DNA from: an uncultured Alphaproteobacteria bacterium
GTDB lineage: Bacteria > Pseudomonadota > Alphaproteobacteria > Rhizobiales > Beijerinckiaceae
Assembly: GCA_937988775.1 (NCBI GenBank)
Contig: CALKHP010000003.1
Coordinates: forward strand, 62,001 to 126,000
DNA: 64,000 nt
Reading direction: 5' to 3'
Part shown: piece by piece, positions 61,159-64,000 of the stretch
Numbering within the stretch: the first letter of the stretch is position 1
How the letters are laid out: every line of letters begins with the position of its first letter
The notes under the pieces: model-generated
Databases searched by the model: none
What the model saw: only the letters and a program-made list of their open reading frames with translations
Told to the model about the DNA's origin: nothing
Position numbers and translations under genes: made by a program

Positions 61159-61419
61159 TCAGGCGGCTTTCAGCAGGCGGCCGATCGAGACGCGCCAGAC
61201 CTGCGGGCCCTTCTCGAGATAGGTCCAGGAGAACTGTTTCGGATGCTCGGCCTCGAGCTGGTAATAGAGAGGCTTGGGATCGTGATCGTTGACCAGCACG
61301 AAGGAACCGCCCGGCGCGAGCTGGTCGACAAGCTGGAAAATCCGTTCATGCCGCTTGGCCGGGATCAGGCTGCGGACATCGATCTCGCCGCTGGCCGCGG
61401 CCTCGCTTGCTTGCGCCAT
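61159..61419 (-). CDS. DUF2249 protein, single domain
   Basis: 86 residues from ATG 61419 (MAQASEAAASGEIDVRSLIP); AAGGAG lies 6 nt upstream. IFQLVDQLAPGGSFVLVNDHDPKPLYYQLE and FSWTYLEKGPQVWRVSI give the complete domain (landmarks quoted). First gene of the minus-strand cluster, directly downstream of the NsrR-type operator. Confidence 0.88.
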   Translation of the reverse strand: MAQASEAAASGEIDVRSLIPAKRHERIFQLVDQLAPGGSFVLVNDHDPKPLYYQLEAEHPKQFSWTYLEKGPQVWRVSIGRLLKAA

Positions 61420-61537
61420 GGGATGCTCCTTCACGTCGGCCGCGCGCTCGAACGGACAGGCGGCGCGACCGGCCATCCCCATCCGCCGCGGCCGCGATGG
61501 CGCCGCCGCGTTTCGTCATCGACACTCTTCCTACAAA

Positions 61538-61556
61538 GATGTATTGTCAATGCATC
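61538..61556. promoter_or_regulatory. NsrR-type operator
   Basis: GATGTATTGTCAATGCATC agrees with the published NsrR pattern gATGyATTTtaAATrCATc at all but two or three central positions, and outer arms AAAGATG/CATCTTT extend it. On the minus strand the centre contains TTGACA, a perfect -35 hexamer, so bound repressor would block the DUF2249 operon promoter. It lies between divergent genes (61419 and 61588). Confidence 0.7.
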
Positions 61557-61587
61557 TTTTAAACGCCACCAATCGGGAGGGGTCAAA

Positions 61588-61794
61588 ATGCCGGATGCAG
61601 CCGCTGGAACACCGCCCGGGTGCGATGTCCTTGAAGCGCTGGTGCGCGAGGACTATGAACGGTGCCATCCGCAGGAGACGTTCGACGACATGAAGCAGCG
61701 CGCGGCATATTCCCGGATCGACCAGGGCCTGTATCGCCAGTGGATGGCGGTCGCGGCGGCCCGTGCGGCATTGTCGGCGGCGCCGGTGCCATGA
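61588..61794 (+). CDS. Small protein of unknown function
   Basis: 68 residues. CDVLEALVREDYERCHPQET, then FDDMKQRAAYSRIDQGLYRQ and a helical Ala-rich end. GGGAGGGG before ATG. Two cysteines and one His near the N-terminus. It starts 32 nt after the NsrR-type operator, so it is probably NO-regulated. No family recognised. Confidence 0.65.
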   Translation: MPDAAAGTPPGCDVLEALVREDYERCHPQETFDDMKQRAAYSRIDQGLYRQWMAVAAARAALSAAPVP

Positions 61795-61868
61795 GCGTTA
61801 TCGCCGCCCTTCTCGCACAGCGCGCCCGGCCGATGCCGGCTTCCGCCGCAGCCGCGCGGGGCGCTTGA
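61791..61868 (+). CDS. Possible 25-residue coupled small ORF
   Basis: ATG overlaps the preceding stop (ATGA) and reads MSVIAALLAQRARPMPASAA to a TGA at 61866-61868. Its basic Ala-rich sequence may be chance; only the coupling argues for it. Confidence 0.2.
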   Translation: MSVIAALLAQRARPMPASAAAARGA

Positions 61869-61907
61869 GATTTTGCAATCCGGACGCATTCACACAGGAG
61901 AAGCAGC

Positions 61908-62243
61908 ATGAGCGACGAGATGTATCCGAAGGCGACGCGCGAGATGGCCGAGCATCGCCATCGCCTGGCGCCGGCGGCGGATGACGCCTTCAAGGCATTC
62001 AGCAAGGCGGTGTTCGCCGATGGCGCGCTCTCGGCCAAGACCAAGCAACTGATCGCCGTCGCCGTGGCCCATACGACGCAATGCCCGTATTGCATCAAGG
62101 GCCACACCAAGGCGGCGCAGCGTGTCGGCGCCACGCCGGAGGAACTGATGGAGGCGGTCTGGGTCGCGGCGGAGATGAAGGCCGGCTCGGCCTTCGCGCA
62201 TGCCGCGCTGATGCTCGACGTGATCGAGCCGCCGAAAGGCTGA
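61908..62243 (+). CDS. Carboxymuconolactone decarboxylase/AhpD-like protein
   Basis: 111 residues. AVAVAHTTQCPYCIKGHTKAA has the CxxC-x-x-x-H peroxidatic motif of AhpD-like members of the family, so it is likely a peroxidase or disulfide reductase and not a decarboxylase. ELMEAVWVAAEMKAGSAFAH completes the fold. AGGAG before ATG. May belong to the NsrR-controlled plus-strand unit. Confidence 0.88.
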   Translation: MSDEMYPKATREMAEHRHRLAPAADDAFKAFSKAVFADGALSAKTKQLIAVAVAHTTQCPYCIKGHTKAAQRVGATPEELMEAVWVAAEMKAGSAFAHAALMLDVIEPPKG

Positions 62244-62258
62244 GCCGGCCGCCGCGCC

Positions 62259-63479
62259 TTAATGCGCGGCGCTGCGCTCGGTCCTGATGTCGGGCAGGAA
62301 CCAGGTCAGCAGGCCGATCAGCGGCAGATAGGCGCAAGCGGCATAGACCGCGTTAATGCTGGTCCAGTCGGCGATCTCGCCGAGCATCGCCGCGCTGATG
62401 CCGCCAAGGCCGAAGGACAGGCCGTAGAACAGCCCGCCGATCATGCCGATGCGGCCCGGCAGCAACTCGATGGCGTAGACCAGGATCGCCGGGAAGGCGC
62501 TCGCCATGATCATGCCGATGATCACGGTCAGCACCGCCGTGCCGACAAGGCCGACATAGGGTAGCGCCAGCGTGAAGGGCAGCGCGCCGAGGATCGAGAA
62601 CCAGATGATCTTGCGCCGGCCGATCACATCGCCGAGATGGCCGCCGAGCAGGTTGCCGATCGCGCCGGAAACCAGGAACAGGAACAGCAGATATTGCGAG
62701 GCCTGGATCGAGACGCCGAAATGATCGATCAGGTAGAGCGTGTAATACGAGGTCAGGCTGGCCGAATAGGCGCTCTTGGAAAACATCAACACGACCAGCA
62801 CGACCACGGCGAGCGCGACGCCGGCTTGCCGCGTCTCGCGCACGCGCGCGCCCTCGCCGACCGCCTTGGCGATGGTCCTGATCTGGCGCGCATACCAGGA
62901 GCCGACGCGCTGCATCACCAGCATGGCGAGGAAGGCGGCGACCGAGAACCAGGCCAGGCTCGTCTGGCCGTGCGGCACGATGATGAAGGCGGCGAGAAGC
63001 GGACCCAGCGCCGCGCCGCTCTGGCCGCCGACCTGGAACAGCGACTGCGCGAAACCGTGGCGCCCGCCCGAGGCGAGGCGCGCCATGCGCGTCGATTCGG
63101 GGTGGAAGATCGACGAGCCGGTGCCGATCAGCCCGGCGCCGAGCAGCAGGAACGGGTAGCTCGCGGCATAGGCGAGCACGATCAGCCCGACAAGCGTGAA
63201 GCCCATGCCGGCGACCAGCGAATACGGCTTCGGGTTGCGGTCGGTATAGGTGCCGACGAGCGGCTGGAACAGCGAGGCGGTGATCTGGAACGTCAGCGTG
63301 ATCAGGCCGATCTGGCCGAAATCGAGATGATAGGCTTCCTTGATGATCGGGTAGATCGCCGGCACCAGCGACTGCATCATGTCGTTGAGCAGGTGCGAGA
63401 AGCTGAGCGCGAGCAGGATCGGGAAGGCGGTGACCGACACCACCGCCGCCTTGTTCGTCGCCTGTGCATGGACCGACAT
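62259..63479 (-). CDS. fsr: MFS transporter, fosmidomycin-resistance (Fsr) type
   Basis: 406 residues, twelve helices. FSHLLNDMMQSLVPAIYPII and FGQIGLITLTFQITASLFQP are typical of Fsr; GTGSSIFHPESTRMARLASG is a strong landmark. Conserved MFS loop TYTDRNPKPYSL. Exports fosmidomycin or a natural compound. It is downstream of a LysR-family gene on the same strand, a plausible regulator. Confidence 0.9.
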   Translation of the reverse strand: MSVHAQATNKAAVVSVTAFPILLALSFSHLLNDMMQSLVPAIYPIIKEAYHLDFGQIGLITLTFQITASLFQPLVGTYTDRNPKPYSLVAGMGFTLVGLIVLAYAASYPFLLLGAGLIGTGSSIFHPESTRMARLASGGRHGFAQSLFQVGGQSGAALGPLLAAFIIVPHGQTSLAWFSVAAFLAMLVMQRVGSWYARQIRTIAKAVGEGARVRETRQAGVALAVVVLVVLMFSKSAYSASLTSYYTLYLIDHFGVSIQASQYLLFLFLVSGAIGNLLGGHLGDVIGRRKIIWFSILGALPFTLALPYVGLVGTAVLTVIIGMIMASAFPAILVYAIELLPGRIGMIGGLFYGLSFGLGGISAAMLGEIADWTSINAVYAACAYLPLIGLLTWFLPDIRTERSAAH

Positions 63480-63612
63480 GATATGTCCCGCTGTCCTTAC
63501 GAAAACGGCGCTGGTTCTAGCGCAGGATTGTTGCGCCGACTAATGAACAGCGCGCGTCGAAACGATCACGTTCGTGCGAGAAAAGGCCGCATGAGAGGAA
63601 AGGCCGTGTCGC

Positions 63613-64000
63613 TCAGTGGCCGATGGTGACGTGGCCGGCCAGCCAGGGTGCTGCGGCGAGCATTTCCGGAATATAGCGCTCATGCAGGATGCGGCGCGAC
63701 ATATCGGCGATGCGGGCGGCGGCCTCGTCGATCTCGCCGCGCCTGGCGAACAGCGTCAACTGGCGCGAGAAGGCGGGGCCGGGGAAGGGCATGATGCGGA
63801 TCTGTCCGAGGAACGGCTTCATGTCGAAGATCGACAGCGGCGTCATGATCGACCAGCCCAAGCCCGCTGCCACCATGCTCAGGATGGTGGCGCTGGCATC
63901 GAATTCGAAGCGGCGCGGAATATCGAGCCGCAGGCGCCGCAACTGGCGCTCGATATCCGGGCCGATGCGGGATTTCGGGTTCCAGCGCACCAGCGGCAGG
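63613..64000 (-). CDS. LysR-family regulator, C-terminal part (cut by window edge)
   Basis: About 129 residues of the effector-binding domain are present; the 5' end lies beyond 64000 (the frame stays open, LPLVRWNPKSRIG). RRFEFDASATILSMVAAGLGWSIMTPL is the typical second sub-domain of LysR proteins, and FPGPAFSRQLTLFARRGE follows. No DNA-binding domain is visible. It may control the adjacent fsr gene. Confidence 0.8.
   Translation of the reverse strand, partial: LPLVRWNPKSRIGPDIERQLRRLRLDIPRRFEFDASATILSMVAAGLGWSIMTPLSIFDMKPFLGQIRIMPFPGPAFSRQLTLFARRGEIDEAAARIADMSRRILHERYIPEMLAAAPWLAGHVTIGH

Noticed and set aside
61865..61878. TTGA-GATTTT-GCAA resembling a FixK box before the AhpD-like gene
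   Set aside because: Its centre is only about 36 nt from the start codon, too close for activation at -41.5, and the arms are asymmetric.
1..64000. tRNA genes, CRISPR arrays, insertion sequences, attachment sites
   Set aside because: No cloverleaf-like sequence, repeat-spacer pattern, transposase or integrase was seen in reading the window.

Overview
The window is GC-rich, densely coded chromosomal DNA of an alphaproteobacterium, most likely order Hyphomicrobiales (Rhizobiales). This rests on the gene order (dapF | ffh-rpsP-rimM ... trmD-rplS ... leuC-leuD-leuB-asd), FixK-type boxes ahead of a ccoNOQP operon, and several classes of intergenic palindrome typical of that order. The genus cannot be fixed from the sequence alone. 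I see no rRNA, tRNA, CRISPR array, transposase or prophage gene. Nearly all of the window is core-like or stable accessory DNA.

Layout. (1) 1-9.9 kb: 5' end of dapF, two exported proteins, then the translation block ffh, rpsP, rimM, trmD, rplS. The usual rimM-trmD neighbourhood is split by a DapA-like aldolase/dehydratase, an IlvD/Edd dehydratase and a truncated haemoglobin. (2) 9.9-21.3 kb: kup, then leucine biosynthesis (leuC, leuD, leuB) and asd, interspersed with a metallopeptidase, a lipoprotein, a lytic transglycosylase, a RidA-family protein and small exported proteins. (3) 21.4-27.8 kb: single metabolic genes (GST, beta-carbonic anhydrase, PLP dehydratase, DUF429, CitE-like lyase, ppa-panC, GNAT). 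(4) 27.9-38.0 kb: a phosphatase coupled to a nucleotide-sugar dehydrogenase, then a peptide-type ABC importer operon running into a glycosyltransferase and a polysaccharide-deacetylase-like gene. (5) 38.0-50.4 kb: a cyclic-nucleotide-binding protein, a strongly degenerate ABC exporter-like protein and a Rossmann-type protein in one operon; a methyltransferase; three coupled glycosyltransferases; a D-threonine-aldolase-like enzyme; argE; an O-antigen-ligase-like protein. (6) 50.5-61.6 kb: the cbb3 oxidase operon ccoNOQP with ccoI and ccoS, preceded on the same strand by a cluster of DUF2249, NifU-N/MIP18 and membrane proteins. That cluster starts at a good match to an NsrR nitric-oxide operator. 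(7) 61.6-64.0 kb: small genes, an AhpD-like protein, a fosmidomycin-resistance-type MFS pump and the 3' part of a LysR regulator.

How it fits together. The right-hand 11 kb looks like a micro-oxic / nitric-oxide module: FixK-type boxes before ccoN and an NsrR-type operator before the DUF2249 cluster. The middle is a cell-surface polysaccharide region. The strongest candidates for undescribed biology are the ABC-like protein at 38524-41223, whose ATPase motifs are all altered and whose nucleotide-binding region carries three Q-loop-like segments, and the NsrR-linked DUF2249 cluster. Short palindromic repeats recur throughout; one lies in frame inside the 5' end of the substrate-binding-protein gene.
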